This document shows positions 39,276 to 47,560 of a DNA stretch of 64,000 bases, piece after piece. The stretch lies in assembly GCA_016713725.1 (NCBI GenBank), contig JADJOO010000005.1, positions 1 to 64,000 of the forward strand, read 5' to 3'. Within the stretch, counting starts at the first letter, position 1. Every line of letters starts with the position of its first letter. Under the pieces are notes generated by a model, which was not told the DNA's origin, did not search any database, and was given only the letters and a program-made list of their open reading frames with translations. The position numbers and the translations under genes were made by a program. The stretch is from Pseudomonadota bacterium (lineage in GTDB: Bacteria; Pseudomonadota; Gammaproteobacteria; Steroidobacterales; Steroidobacteraceae).

Positions 39276-41770
39276 GTCCCACCGAACTGGTCCTGCGCGA
39301 CCCCCTCGGCGAGCGCGCGCTGTCGGCTGCGGATTTTCCCGTAAGTGTCGGCGGGCGCGGGCACACGATCGTGCTGCCGGGCGCAAGTGCCGGCACGCTC
39401 GCCTGGCTTGCGCTGTACGACGGGCAGTTGTTCCTGCAGCCGTCGGCAGGTTGCGAACCTCCTCGCTGCAATGGCGCACCTGTGTCGCGCCCGACATGGT
39501 TGCATGAAGGCGACGTCATCGACGTGGCGCGTGGCAGATTGCGCATCGGTGCGCGGGACGGCAGACGCGTCATCGAGGTCGAGGATGGTAGCGGCGGCAA
39601 CCTGACCGTTCCTCCCGCAGCGCCGCTCGTCGACGTCGTCAGTGGCGGAGGTGACGACGGCGACGAACGCATCGACGCCATTGCGTTCCGTCGACCTGCC
39701 GCGCAAGCCGCGCTCGATCGACACAGCGGACCATGGCTCGTCGCCGGCCTGCTCGTAGCGGTGCTGGGGTGGGCGACGTGGTTTTTCGCGACCGGTCACG
39801 CCGTGAAGATCGATGCCGTTCCCGCGGACAGCGTGGTCCGGTTGCACGGCGGACTTGTCTTGCCAGTGGGCGGCAACCACTTCGCGCGTCCAGGCGAGTA
39901 CACCGTCGAGATCCAGCGCGAGGGCTACGCGTCACTGCGTGCACCGGTCAGGGTCACGGACGCGCCAAACCAGGCATTCCGATACCGGCTCGCGAAGCTC
40001 CCGGGCATCCTGCAGGTGCAGACGCCGGTCGCTGCGCGCGTCAGCGTCGCAGGCAAGGACGTCGGCTCCGCGCCCGGCGAGGTGCGGCTGCCGGCCGGCC
40101 GTCACGAGGTACTCGTCACGGCGCCGCGGTACCTGCCGTTCAAGGCAACCGTTGACATCAGTGGCATGGAACAGCGGCAGTTGCTGACGGCGAAACTCGT
40201 CGCCGCGTGGGCCCCGGTCACGGTGCTCACCGAACCGACGGGCGCCACGGTGATCGTGGACGGCTCTGCGCGCGGCGCTACTCCGGCGAAGCTCGATCTC
40301 GACGCGGGCACGCATCGCATCGAACTGCGCCAGGCCGGATTCAAGCCCTGGGTGACTGACGTGCAGGTGGTCGCGAACCAGCCGCAGACGCTGGGCCCGG
40401 TGCGGCTCGGCCTGCCCGACGGCACGCTGGTCGTGCGCACCGATCCGGTGGGCGCCAGCGTCAGCGTCGGGGGAGCATTCCGCGGTCGTTCGCCGGTCAC
40501 GCTCGGCGTGCGGCCCGACGTCGCGCTAGCGCTGGTGGCATCGCGCGAGGGCTACGAACCCGGGACCACGCAGTTGACGGTGGGAGCGGGCGAGCGACGC
40601 GAAGTGCGGTTGTCGCTGCAGCCGATCTTCGGCGAAGTCACGGTGATGGCGGAGCCCACGTCCGCCGAAGTGTTCGCCAATGGCCGTTCAATCGGCAAGT
40701 CCGGGCAGGCCATCAAGTTGCCAGCCGCGCGCACCGACATCGAAGTGCGCCTGGCAGGATTCCGCCCCTATCGAACGACGGTAACCCCGCGCCCCGGCCT
40801 GCCGCAGGTGCTGAACGTGCGGCTCGAAGCGGGACGGGGCGCGACCGATGCGCCGCCAGCCACGGCTGCGGCAGCGGCGGGCGGTGTATCCACCGCAGGC
40901 GCGGCGAGCGGCGACGACGCGACCGTCGCGTCGTCGCAAGCCCTCACGCCGACGATCCGCACGAAGTCCGGCGCCGAGTTGCGACTGCTCGGGCCCGCGA
41001 GCTTCACGATGGGCAGTCCGCGCCGCGAATCCGGTCGCCGCGCCAATGAATCGCAGCGCGCGGTGGAGCTGAGGCGGCGCTTCTACCTGGCGATGCGTGC
41101 AGTCACCAACGGTGAATTCAAGCAGTTCCGCACCCAGCACCGTTCGGGTTTCGTGGGGCAGAACACGCTCGAGCTCGAACGCCAGCCCGTGGTCAACGTG
41201 ACGTGGCAGGATGCGGCCGAGTACTGCAACTGGTTGAGCCAGCAGGACGGCCTGCCGCCGGCCTACCAGTCGCAGGGCGGCAAGCTGGTGTTGGCGCAGC
41301 CCACCACGTCGGGCTACCGGCTGCCCACGGAGAGTGAGTGGGAATGGGCGGCGCGCGCGAATCGCGATGGCTCGCTGCGGAAATATCCATGGGGTGACGC
41401 GCTGCCGGTGCCGGCGGGCGCAGGCAACTTCGGCGACCGCCGGGCGCAGGCGCTGCTGCAGACAATCCTCGAAGACCTCGACGATGGCTACCCGGCTACG
41501 GCACCGACGGGCTCGTTCGCAGCAAACCCGCTCGGGTTCTACGACCTCGGCGGCAACGTCGCGGAATGGACGACCGACCTGTACGCGGTGCAACCTGCGA
41601 GCAGCGCAGTGGTCGTCGATCCGGTGTCAGCCGCGCCAGGCAACACGCACGTCATCCGCGGCTCGAGCTGGCGTCACGCCACCGTGACGGAACTGCGGGC
41701 TGCCTTCCGGGATTCAGGCAACGGCCGGCGTGACGACGTCGGCTTCAGGATCGCACGCTATGCCGAATAG
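39272..41770 (+). CDS. FHA-like - TM - PEGA repeats - SUMF1-fold protein
   Basis: Intact 832-residue protein. Residues 1-110 resemble an FHA domain (FPVSVGGRGHTIVLPGASAG; HEGDVIDVARGRLRIGARDG). One helix near 155-173 (WLVAGLLVAVLGWATWFFAT) is followed by about five PEGA-type repeats (for example GTLVVRTDPVGASVSVGGAF and EVTVMAEPTSAEVFANGRSI) that should lie in the periplasm. The C-terminal SUMF1/FGE-fold domain (about 590-830) has FTMGSPRRESGRRANESQRA, YRLPTESEWEWAARA and GFYDLGGNVAEWTTDLYAV. The paired catalytic Cys of formylglycine-generating enzymes is absent (RGSSWRHATVTELRAAFRD), so it is probably a binding domain. TTG 39272 has GAGGAG 6 bp upstream. Confidence 0.88.
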   Translation: MSPTELVLRDPLGERALSAADFPVSVGGRGHTIVLPGASAGTLAWLALYDGQLFLQPSAGCEPPRCNGAPVSRPTWLHEGDVIDVARGRLRIGARDGRRVIEVEDGSGGNLTVPPAAPLVDVVSGGGDDGDERIDAIAFRRPAAQAALDRHSGPWLVAGLLVAVLGWATWFFATGHAVKIDAVPADSVVRLHGGLVLPVGGNHFARPGEYTVEIQREGYASLRAPVRVTDAPNQAFRYRLAKLPGILQVQTPVAARVSVAGKDVGSAPGEVRLPAGRHEVLVTAPRYLPFKATVDISGMEQRQLLTAKLVAAWAPVTVLTEPTGATVIVDGSARGATPAKLDLDAGTHRIELRQAGFKPWVTDVQVVANQPQTLGPVRLGLPDGTLVVRTDPVGASVSVGGAFRGRSPVTLGVRPDVALALVASREGYEPGTTQLTVGAGERREVRLSLQPIFGEVTVMAEPTSAEVFANGRSIGKSGQAIKLPAARTDIEVRLAGFRPYRTTVTPRPGLPQVLNVRLEAGRGATDAPPATAAAAAGGVSTAGAASGDDATVASSQALTPTIRTKSGAELRLLGPASFTMGSPRRESGRRANESQRAVELRRRFYLAMRAVTNGEFKQFRTQHRSGFVGQNTLELERQPVVNVTWQDAAEYCNWLSQQDGLPPAYQSQGGKLVLAQPTTSGYRLPTESEWEWAARANRDGSLRKYPWGDALPVPAGAGNFGDRRAQALLQTILEDLDDGYPATAPTGSFAANPLGFYDLGGNVAEWTTDLYAVQPASSAVVVDPVSAAPGNTHVIRGSSWRHATVTELRAAFRDSGNGRRDDVGFRIARYAE

Positions 41771-42071
41771 AAGAGAACGACGCTCCACCCCCGTGTCGCT
41801 GGCGCCGCTGATCGGCCTGGCGATCCTCGCAGGCGGCCTGGCCTTCGCGCAGCAGAACCTGCCGGCGTCGGCACCTGCACCGGAGGTGCCGGCGGCGACG
41901 CAACCTGCTGCCGGCGCGGAAGCCGCAAGTGACGACGAAGTCGCAGCGGCAAAGGCAGGTGACCAGGCCCCGGTCGCCAAACCCGCTGCCGCGAAAGGTT
42001 CGCCGCAACATTTCGAGCCCACGGAAAAAGTCCGTCCCGACTTCGACGTTGCCTTTCCCGTCGACATCTGA
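41760..42071 (+). CDS. Small Ala/Pro-rich membrane-anchored protein
   Basis: A 103-residue protein that starts inside the end of the preceding gene (11-bp overlap). A basic N-terminus (MPNRRERRS) and one helix (VSLAPLIGLAILAGGLAFA) anchor it. The rest is an Ala/Pro/Glu-rich extended tail ending in a conserved-looking block HFEPTEKVRPDFDVAFPVDI. No family is recognised. Size, position just before the channel gene and a tether-like tail suggest a linker or accessory subunit. It is easily missed in annotation, but overlap, ribosome spacing and codon pattern support it. Confidence 0.7.
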   Translation: MPNRRERRSTPVSLAPLIGLAILAGGLAFAQQNLPASAPAPEVPAATQPAAGAEAASDDEVAAAKAGDQAPVAKPAAAKGSPQHFEPTEKVRPDFDVAFPVDI

Positions 42072-42091
42072 CCTACAGGCCCCAGCGCACC

Positions 42092-42889
42092 ATGAAGAAG
42101 TTCAAGACCAGCGAGTTCATGTTCGAGGTCTTTTCACTGATCGTCATCGTGATCATCGTCCAGGGCTTCTACGCCACCGTCGTGCGCCCGCAGGCAGCGG
42201 CGGTCGCCGTCAGCGACGCGGCGAAGATGGCGAAGGACCCGAACTTCGCTCCGGCGCGCAACTTCTACATCATCATCAAGGACTACGAGCAGGAGGTATG
42301 CTTCATGCTCGCGCTCTGGTCCGTGGCGATCATGGGGTACAAGGGGTTCTCGCTGCGGCGCGGCCAGAGGCTGCTCGGCGCGGACCTGCTGCGGCTGCCG
42401 GAAGGCATGAAGATCCTGCCCGAGGATTCGCGCGACTACGCGCGGCAAGTCGAGGCCCTGCCCGGTGACATGCGCGGCGAACTGCTGCCGCGCGCGCTGA
42501 TGAGCGGCCTGCACCGGTTCGGCGCCACGCGCAACATCCAGGACGTCTCGTCGGCAATTCACGACACGTGCGAACTCGAGTTCGGCCGGCTCGACGCGGA
42601 ACTCGCGATGGTGCGCTACGTCGCGTGGGCGATCCCCGCCATTGGCTTCATCGGCACCGTGCGCGGCATCGGTGAAGCGCTGCAGCAGGCGCACAAGGCG
42701 GTCGAAGGCGACGTGTCGGGCGTGGTTGCCGGCCTCGGCACCGCCTTCAACTCGACGCTCGTTGCGTTGGGCCTGAGCATTCTCGTCATGTTCATGCTGC
42801 ACCAGATCCAGTTGCGCCAGGAGCGCGCGGTGCTCGACACCGAAGCGTTCCTCGACGAAAACGTCGTGCGCCAGATGATGGTGAGATAG
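42092..42889 (+). CDS. MotA/TolQ/ExbB-family proton channel subunit
   Basis: Intact 265-residue membrane protein with four helices (about 11-30, 70-88, 170-192 and 212-235). The third and fourth carry the family signature: AIPAIGFIGTVRGIGEALQQ, where the Pro and GTVxG pattern lines the channel in MotA, TolQ and ExbB, and VVAGLGTAFNSTLVALGLSI, with the helix-4 Thr and Ser residues. A long cytoplasmic loop sits between helices 2 and 3. These subunits use proton or sodium motive force to drive an Asp-bearing partner helix. The two VWA proteins downstream provide such helices, and no classic TolR/ExbD/MotB gene is present. Gap of 20 bp from the previous gene. Confidence 0.9.
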   Translation: MKKFKTSEFMFEVFSLIVIVIIVQGFYATVVRPQAAAVAVSDAAKMAKDPNFAPARNFYIIIKDYEQEVCFMLALWSVAIMGYKGFSLRRGQRLLGADLLRLPEGMKILPEDSRDYARQVEALPGDMRGELLPRALMSGLHRFGATRNIQDVSSAIHDTCELEFGRLDAELAMVRYVAWAIPAIGFIGTVRGIGEALQQAHKAVEGDVSGVVAGLGTAFNSTLVALGLSILVMFMLHQIQLRQERAVLDTEAFLDENVVRQMMVR

Positions 42890-42900
42890 GCGGCCCCGCC

Positions 42901-44313
42901 ATGAGCCTGCTCGCGGTCGAAATGAATGATGCCGGACTGCTGCTCGTGCGAACGGGCGACGACGGCGTTCCCGTGCTTGCCGGCGAAGAAAGTCCAGGTC
43001 TCGCAGTGCTGCACGAAGGCCGCGTCCACGTGGGTGGCGAAGCCATGCGACGCTACCGCATCGCGCCGCTGCATGCGCAGAACCGGTTCTGGCAGGCGCT
43101 CAGCCTGGATGCGTTGCCGTGGTCGGCCCGCGGTATCGCAACGGCGGCTGATCTTGCGCACGCGCACCTGTCCGCGCTGCTCACGGCTGAAGCTCGACAC
43201 GGCGTGGAAGAGCTGCTGCTCGCGGTGCCCCCCGGCTATTCGCGGGAGCAACTCGGCCTGCTCGTCGGCGTAGCCAACGAGTGCGGCGTGACCGTGCGTG
43301 GCCTCGTGGATGCAGGACTCGCCGCGGTCGCCACGGTCGCGCCGGCGCCCTGCCTGCTGCACCTGGACCTGCAACTGCATCAAGCGTCGGCGACGCTGGT
43401 CGAGGCGTCACGCGCCGAAGGCACGTTGCGCCGGACACGCTACGAGTTGCTGCCGGGCGCCGGCGTGCTTGCCTTGCGGCAGGTGATGGCCGAGAGCATC
43501 GCAACGGCGTTCGTGCGCGAGACGCGGTTCGATCCGCTGCACCAGGCGGCGTCCGAACAGCGCCTGCACGACCTGCTGCCGTCCTGGCTGCAGGCATTTG
43601 CCACGGTCGACGAGATCGCGGCCGGGATCGAGCTGGGCTCGACGACGCACAGCATTTCACTCACGCGCGCGCAGCTCGAAGCGGCCGTGGAACGGCTGAG
43701 TGACGACATCCTGCGACTGGTGCAGGCCGCGCGTCCGCCTGGCACCGCCCTGCATCTCTGCTTCTCGCCCCGGGTGGCATCGATACCTGGCCTGGTCGGC
43801 CGGCTAGCCGCGTTGCGGGACTGTGTCGTCGTCGAACTGGCGCAGGGCGCTCCGGCGATCGGCGCATTGCGCGCAGCCGCAGCCATCGTCCGTCCCGCAG
43901 ACGCGATTGCGCTGGTGCACCGTTTGCCGCTGGCGGATGCCCAGGACTCGACGGATGCCGTCGAACCGGCATCATCTGCGGTGCCTGCCGCTGCAGTCCC
44001 GACGCACGTGCTGTTCCGCGGGCGCGCCTGGCCGATCACCGCGGTGCCCCTGTCCCTGGGGTGGTCGGTGGGCGCCGCGACGCGTGTCCTGACCCTGCCC
44101 GCCGGCTTCGCCGGTGTGTCGCGTTCCCACTGCACGCTGGAGCTGAATGACGGCCAGGCCTGTGTCGTCGATCACAGCACCTATGGCACGTTCGTCAACG
44201 ACGAGCGCATCGGCGGCCGGCTCGCGCTGAAGGTGGGTGACGTGCTGCGACTCGGCGCACCGGGTGTTGCGCTCGAACTGATCCGCGTGCTGCAGGACCA
44301 TGGCGCGGCGTAG
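42901..44313 (+). CDS. Actin/Hsp70-fold-like protein with C-terminal FHA domain
   Basis: Intact 470-residue soluble protein. The first 330 residues follow the order of a DnaK/FtsA-like ATPase fold: SLLAVEMNDAGLLLVRTGDD, VEELLLAVPPGYSREQLGLL, NECGVTVRGLVDAGLAAVAT, CLLHLDLQLHQASATLVEAS, and SIPGLVGRLAAL near the second subdomain. Several phosphate-loop Gly and Thr residues are replaced, so nucleotide binding is uncertain. The C-terminal FHA domain is clear: LTLPAGFAGVSRSHCTLELN and DHSTYGTFVNDERIGG carry the S-R-x-H and N-x-x-R residues that contact phosphothreonine. It could therefore link the kinase-like protein to the channel. Its end overlaps the next gene by 14 bp. Confidence 0.78.
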   Translation: MSLLAVEMNDAGLLLVRTGDDGVPVLAGEESPGLAVLHEGRVHVGGEAMRRYRIAPLHAQNRFWQALSLDALPWSARGIATAADLAHAHLSALLTAEARHGVEELLLAVPPGYSREQLGLLVGVANECGVTVRGLVDAGLAAVATVAPAPCLLHLDLQLHQASATLVEASRAEGTLRRTRYELLPGAGVLALRQVMAESIATAFVRETRFDPLHQAASEQRLHDLLPSWLQAFATVDEIAAGIELGSTTHSISLTRAQLEAAVERLSDDILRLVQAARPPGTALHLCFSPRVASIPGLVGRLAALRDCVVVELAQGAPAIGALRAAAAIVRPADAIALVHRLPLADAQDSTDAVEPASSAVPAAAVPTHVLFRGRAWPITAVPLSLGWSVGAATRVLTLPAGFAGVSRSHCTLELNDGQACVVDHSTYGTFVNDERIGGRLALKVGDVLRLGAPGVALELIRVLQDHGAA

Positions 44314-45400
44314 AAAAAAGTTCGACATCTTCAGCATGTCCTTCCTGGACACGATCTGCTGCGCCTTCGGCGCGATCGTGCTGCTGTACATGATCCTGAA
44401 CGCGGCAGGCAACAGGGCGTTCAAGAACGAGACGTCCGAACTGCGCGCGGAAGTGAACAAGCTCGAGGAGGAGGTGTTGCAGGGTTTTGCCGACCTCGTC
44501 GTGCTGCGCAACAGCCTGAAAACGACGACGACCGAGGCCGCCCGCGCCGAAGGCCTGTCCGACCGCGTGCTGCAGGAAACAGCGAAGACCAGGGAACAGC
44601 TCGCCGACGCGGACAAGACGACGATCTCACGCCGCGAGGCAATCGAAAAGCTGAAGGCCGACCTGAAGCAGATCGACGAGGAGAAGCGGCGGCTCGTTGC
44701 CGGCACGCCGGAGCCCGGCAAGCCGGGCAATCGGGTGAAAGGGTTCGTCGGCACCGGTGATCGTCAATACCTGAGCGGCCTCAAGCTCGGCGGCGAGCGA
44801 ATCGTCATCCTCGTCGACGTCTCGGCGAGCATGCTGGACGAGACGGTCGTCAACGTGATCCGCCTGCGCAACATGTCGGAAACGCGCCGGCTGATGTCGG
44901 CCAAGTGGCGGCGCACCGTGGCCACGGTCGACTGGCTGATGACGCAGATTCCGCCGAAGTCCAGATTCCAGGTGCTCGCGTTCAACGTGAAAGCGTGGCC
45001 GGTGGTGCCCGGCAGCAACGGACGCTGGCTCGACGGCGGCGATGCGCAGGCGCTGACCGACGTCGTCGTGAACCTGCGCCGCACGGTGCCCATGGACGGC
45101 ACGAGTCTCGAGAACGCGTTCACGCTGATGAACTCGCTGAGTCCCGCGCCCGACAACGTTTTCATCATCACCGACGGCTTGCCGACGCAGGGGGCCACGC
45201 CGCCGGCGATCCGCAAGACGATCGACGGTGATGGGCGCCTCAAGTTGTTCGAGCGCGCGCTCGGCAAGTATCCCAAACGCGTGCCGGCGAACGTGATCCT
45301 GATGCCGATGGAAGGGGATCCGGCGGCGCCTGGCGCGTTCTGGACGCTGGCCCGTCGCACCAACGGCTCGTTCCTGATGCCCGCCAGGGACTGGCCATGA
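44300..45400 (+). CDS. VWA-domain protein with TolR/MotB-like N-terminal helix (copy 1)
   Basis: Intact 366-residue protein. The N-terminus FDIFSMSFLDTICCAFGAIV then LLYMI is a single helix with Asp17 at its start, resembling the energy-coupling helix of ExbD/TolR/MotB. A coiled coil fills about residues 45-135. The VWA domain begins IVILVDVSASMLDE, with the MIDAS D-x-S-x-S (Asp173, Ser175, Ser177), the Thr in MDGTSLENAF and the Asp in VFIITDGLPT. The domain should be periplasmic and bind a metal-dependent ligand. The start overlaps the FHA gene by 14 bp, and its stop overlaps copy 2 (ATGA). Shares its N-terminus and layout with copy 2, so the two probably arose by duplication. Confidence 0.87.
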   Translation: MARRRKKFDIFSMSFLDTICCAFGAIVLLYMILNAAGNRAFKNETSELRAEVNKLEEEVLQGFADLVVLRNSLKTTTTEAARAEGLSDRVLQETAKTREQLADADKTTISRREAIEKLKADLKQIDEEKRRLVAGTPEPGKPGNRVKGFVGTGDRQYLSGLKLGGERIVILVDVSASMLDETVVNVIRLRNMSETRRLMSAKWRRTVATVDWLMTQIPPKSRFQVLAFNVKAWPVVPGSNGRWLDGGDAQALTDVVVNLRRTVPMDGTSLENAFTLMNSLSPAPDNVFIITDGLPTQGATPPAIRKTIDGDGRLKLFERALGKYPKRVPANVILMPMEGDPAAPGAFWTLARRTNGSFLMPARDWP

Positions 45401-46404
45401 ACCGGCGCCGCGCGCGCGATTTCGAAGTGTTCAGCATGTCGTTCCTCGACACGATCTGCTGCGCCTTCGGCGCCATCATCCTGCTGTTCATGCTGAGCAA
45501 GTTCGGCGAGCCGAAGGCGCTCGAGAAATCGCGGCTGGATCTCGAGGGACGCCTGCTGCAGCTGCAGGAAGAGCGCTACGACATTCGCGGCCAGACCGAG
45601 ATCCTCAATCGCGATCTCACGCAGCGAGAGCAGCAGCTGTCGGTGGTGAAGCAGAAGCTCGCGCGCCTGCGCGGGGACCTGAGCGACGTGAAGGGCCAGT
45701 TCAAGGCGAGCGACCAGGACGCGGAGGTGGCGAACAAGCTGCAGGGCCAGCTGGTCTCGGCACAGCAGGAACTCACCGAGGAAATGAAGAAGGTGCTCGG
45801 CGCGCAATACCGGCGCGCGCCTCAGGATGCCGTTGCCGGCCTGCCCGTCGACAGCGAGTACATCATCTTCATCATCGACACGTCGGGTTCAATGGCCAAC
45901 TACGCCTGGCCGCTGATGTTGCGCAAGATGCAGGAAGTGCTCGACGCCTACCCGCAGGTGAAGGGCTGGCAGGTCATGAGCGACGAGGGCGCGTACATGT
46001 TCCCGTCCTATCGCGGCCGCTGGCTGCCCGACACGCCCGCGCAGCGCAAGCTCGTGGTGGACCGGCTGCGCGACTGGTTCCCGTTCAGCAACTCGAGCCC
46101 GGTCGAGGGCATCGTCGAGGCGATCCGCACGTATTACAGCTCGGGCAAGCGCATCAGCCTGTACGTGCTCGGCGACGAGTTCACCGGCACGTCGGTGGAC
46201 TCGGTCGTGCGGGCGGTCGACCAGATCAACCGTGAAGACCGGACCGGGCAGCGCAGGGTGCGCATCCATGCGCTCGCGTTTCCGGTGCGTCCGGACGCGC
46301 CGCAGTTCACCAGCGTGCGTTTCGCGACACTGATGCGGGTGCTCTGCTCGCGCAACGGCGGCACGTTCGTCGGACTGAACGAGCCTGCCAGTTACCGGCG
46401 CTGA
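45397..46404 (+). CDS. VWA-domain protein with TolR/MotB-like N-terminal helix (copy 2)
   Basis: Intact 335-residue paralogue of the preceding protein. N-terminus FEVFSMSFLDTICCAFGAII then LLFML, with Asp18 in the same place. Coiled coil at about 40-135. VWA domain EYIIFIIDTSGSMANYAWPL (MIDAS Asp161), later NSSPVEGIVEAIRTYYSS and LYVLGDEFTGTSVDSVVRAV, ending NGGTFVGLNEPASYRR. The MIDAS here is the classical DTSGS, while copy 1 has DVSAS. If both join the MotA/TolQ-like subunit they could form a heterodimeric rotor-like core inside a channel pentamer, as ExbD dimers do in ExbB. ATGA overlap at 45397-45400 indicates translational coupling. Confidence 0.87.
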   Translation: MNRRRARDFEVFSMSFLDTICCAFGAIILLFMLSKFGEPKALEKSRLDLEGRLLQLQEERYDIRGQTEILNRDLTQREQQLSVVKQKLARLRGDLSDVKGQFKASDQDAEVANKLQGQLVSAQQELTEEMKKVLGAQYRRAPQDAVAGLPVDSEYIIFIIDTSGSMANYAWPLMLRKMQEVLDAYPQVKGWQVMSDEGAYMFPSYRGRWLPDTPAQRKLVVDRLRDWFPFSNSSPVEGIVEAIRTYYSSGKRISLYVLGDEFTGTSVDSVVRAVDQINREDRTGQRRVRIHALAFPVRPDAPQFTSVRFATLMRVLCSRNGGTFVGLNEPASYRR

Positions 46405-46421
46405 GGTGTATCTTGGCGTGC

Positions 46422-47102
46422 ATGCCTGATCCGTTTGCATCGCGCGCACTGCGAGTGCCGGTCGCAGCGCTGTTCCTGACGCTGCTCGCCGCCTGTGCGC
46501 CCACGCAGTTCGAGGCGCAGTCCGACATCCCGCAACCCCTGATAGAAAAGATACCGGTCGTGATTGGCGTGCACATGCCGCTCGAGTTCACCGACAAGGT
46601 GTACCAGGAAAAGCGCGAAGGCGGCGGCGGCGAATACAGCATCGGTCTCGGCAAGGCGCAGTCCGCAGGATTCATGCGGGTCCTGAACGCGATGTTCAAT
46701 CGCGTGGTGCCCGTTGCTTCACCGCGGGACGCAGCGGCGACCGATCCGGAAATCCGCGGCGTGCTCGAGCCTGTCCTCGATGACTACGCGTTCGTGACAC
46801 CGGCCGACTCGGGCACGCCGACGTATGCCGCAAGCCTGCGGTACACGATTCGACTCTACTCCCCGCAGGGTGACCTGGCGGAAAGCTGGACATTCACGGG
46901 GTATGGATCGCAATCGGCGAGCCAGTTCCCAGGCAAGGGTGCCGAGGCGCTGGCCGCCGCCACGCGGCTTGCGATGCGCGACGCTGGTGCAAAGCTCGCC
47001 GCTGAGTTCCACGAGCAGGCAATCGCACGCGGCCTGCTGCCCTCCGTGCGACCGGGCACACCACGAGAAGTGGAACTGCCGCCGGTTCCGCCGCGCGATT
47101 AG
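46422..47102 (+). CDS. Predicted lipoprotein, last gene of the cluster
   Basis: Intact 226-residue lipoprotein from ATG 46422 (a TTG at 46413 is an alternative). Signal peptide VPVAALFLTLLAACAPTQFE with lipobox LAAC. Body: IPVVIGVHMPLEFTDKVYQE, IGLGKAQSAGFMRVLNAMFN then RVVPV, LEPVLDDYAFVTPADSG and LRYTIRLYSPQGDLAESWTF. This is like the small alpha/beta outer-membrane lipoproteins of the LptE/DUF4136-like kind, but I do not assign a family. It begins 17 bp after copy 2 of the VWA genes and probably closes the operon. C-terminal tail is Pro-rich. Confidence 0.78.
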   Translation: MPDPFASRALRVPVAALFLTLLAACAPTQFEAQSDIPQPLIEKIPVVIGVHMPLEFTDKVYQEKREGGGGEYSIGLGKAQSAGFMRVLNAMFNRVVPVASPRDAAATDPEIRGVLEPVLDDYAFVTPADSGTPTYAASLRYTIRLYSPQGDLAESWTFTGYGSQSASQFPGKGAEALAAATRLAMRDAGAKLAAEFHEQAIARGLLPSVRPGTPREVELPPVPPRD

Positions 47103-47206
47103 CAACCGGGCCAGCAACTACGGACTGCAAGTCATCGCCGCCGTCTACGCGCTGCTGTAGAGTCTCGCGCCGCAGGCCGGCAAGGCGGCCGCGCCGATCC
47201 TCTGCC

Positions 47207-47560
47207 GTGATCGGGCTTGTCTGGATAGGCGTCGCGACGGTCGGCAATTTCGCTCTTCGGGCTGGCCTGGCGGGTTATACCGCTGTCGAAGCCAGCTTCG
47301 CCTTCACGCTGACGATGCTGCTGCTGCGCCTCGTCCTGGGTCTCGGGTCCTCATTCGCGGCGGGTTTCGCGTGTTCGGCAATCGCGCGGTGTCGGCCGCG
47401 ACCCGTGCAGGTGTTTGCCGCACTGCTGGTCGACGTTCGTGCCCTGCCGTCGCCTCTGGAACCGCTTTCCCCCGGTACCACGGGTCTTCCTGCTGCCTCG
47501 TGCTGCTGGGGCCGTGCGGCTGGCCGCGGGTCCGTCGTCCGGCAACTCAGCCTGGCTGTC
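47207..47560 (+). CDS. Small multi-helix membrane protein (frameshifted, end uncertain)
   Basis: Starting at GTG 47207 the plus strand reads MIGLVWIGVATVGNFALRAG, then FAFTLTMLLLRLVLGLGSSF, then RPRPVQVFAALLV, and, after frame changes near 47432 and 47475, a piece like LWNRFPP and a last hydrophobic segment SSCCLVLLGPCGW. This helix-helix-helix pattern, with a W-x-x-F-P-x-Y-H-like loop, is common in small unannotated inner-membrane proteins. The same DNA also reads open on the minus strand as the tail of the next gene, so only one of the two can be right over 47351-47560. The hydrophobic periodicity favours the plus strand there. Call is tentative. Confidence 0.4.

Noticed and set aside
41042..41770. 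Active formylglycine-generating enzyme or sulfatase maturation factor
   Set aside because: The two catalytic Cys are missing and no sulfatase gene is nearby.
42092..46404. Zorya-type anti-phage system
   Set aside because: A MotA-like subunit is present, but there is no MotB peptidoglycan-binding domain, no ZorC and no helicase/nuclease ZorD; the VWA/kinase/SUMF1 content is different.
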